In this document: one piece after another, positions 63,946 to 64,000 of the stretch | Layout of the letters: every line of letters starts with the position of its first letter | Position numbering within the stretch: position 1 is the first letter of the stretch | Assembly (NCBI GenBank): GCA_009695205.1 | Contig: SIBK01000004.1 | Location: forward strand, 59,424 to 123,423 | DNA from: Pedosphaera sp. | GTDB lineage: Bacteria > Verrucomicrobiota > Verrucomicrobiia > Limisphaerales > UBA9464 | Direction of reading: 5' to 3' | DNA length: 64,000 bases | Notes under the pieces: model-generated | What the model was told of the DNA's origin: nothing | The model's database searches: none | What the model saw: only the letters and a program-made list of their open reading frames with translations | Position numbers and translations under genes: made by a program

Positions 63946-64000
63946 CCGGAGGAGTCTCATTTTGAACTCCCTCCAGTCTCATTTTGCTCCCTCCCCAACA

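Larger units (their letters stand above)
62877..63970 (-). mobile_element. Degenerate insertion sequence with perfect 18 bp terminal inverted repeats
   Basis: GGAGTTCAAAATGAGACT (62877-62894) recurs as its exact reverse complement at 63953-63970, bounding 1094 bp that hold one DDE-type transposase frame on the minus strand. Another partial end (CAGTCTCATTTTG) lies just outside at 63973-63985, so the right end may be duplicated or nested. No target-site duplication is clear. It is inserted beside the metalloprotease start. Confidence 0.7.

Overview
The window reads as chromosomal DNA of a Verrucomicrobiota bacterium, most like the Pedosphaera-type (subdivision 3) lineages. This is inferred from family content, not from a marker gene. 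The indicators are a PVC-type CxxCH heme-binding protein, a Tat-exported DUF1501 protein, an H-X9-DG prepilin-like protein, a PEP-CTERM-like metalloprotease, large Ig-like/Calx-beta secreted proteins, kinase-WD40 proteins and dispersed GC-rich intergenic repeats. A complete lptC-lptA-lptB/kdsC set shows a Gram-negative, LPS-bearing envelope. I found no rRNA, tRNA, CRISPR array or prophage.

Layout. 0-5.7 kb: a cyclopropane-fatty-acid-synthase-like methyltransferase, a nitrilase-family amidohydrolase, an SQR/NDH-2-like flavoprotein with an N-terminal frameshift, and a secreted vanadium-haloperoxidase/PAP2-type enzyme. 5.7-13 kb: a decay zone with a dispersed repeat, a 4.6 kb pseudogene of a secreted CBM9/LVIVD/Ig-like protein, a 169 bp inverted-repeat (MITE-like) element, an IS110-type transposase remnant and a Calx-beta pseudogene. 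13-17 kb: dnaG and a membrane glycosyltransferase-like protein. 17-24 kb: a DapA-family lyase and an exopolysaccharide block (GT4 glycosyltransferase, outer-membrane beta-barrel, Wza-like export protein, Wzc-like tyrosine autokinase). 24-28.4 kb: a deoxyhypusine-synthase-like protein, a NhaD-like antiporter, glucosamine-6-phosphate deaminase and RuvX. 28.4-34 kb: the PVC heme protein, a proline racemase/hydroxyproline epimerase, a 34 bp perfect palindrome and a frameshifted methyltransferase.

34-47 kb is mostly core metabolism: ilvC and ilvN, an aminotransferase, a tal-kdsC-lptC-lptA-lptB run, a ferredoxin reductase-like flavoprotein, a NYN ribonuclease, gcvH, exodeoxyribonuclease III, an H-X9-DG prepilin protein, a TSUP transporter, gpsA and plsY. 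47.5-53 kb: a UPF0175/DUF3368 toxin-antitoxin pair, a PQQ-type sugar dehydrogenase, a small membrane protein and an MBOAT/SGNH acyl-transfer pair. 52.7-64 kb is accessory: a decayed kinase-WD40 gene, an unusual GT9 plus mannosyltransferase-like fusion, a subtilase gene split by one in-frame TGA next to a small unknown protein, an alpha/beta hydrolase facing a DUF1501 gene, a second copy of the dispersed repeat, a PEP-CTERM-like metalloprotease, and a degenerate insertion sequence with perfect 18 bp inverted ends.

Taken together, the intact genes serve envelope construction (LPS, capsule/exopolysaccharide, phospholipid, polymer acylation) and central metabolism. The damaged genes are mostly large secreted or signalling multidomain proteins. 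No clearly new multi-gene system stands out. The best leads are the two-copy 102 bp repeat, the MITE-like element, the GT9 fusion, the subtilase/small-protein pair and the bacterial deoxyhypusine-synthase-like protein.
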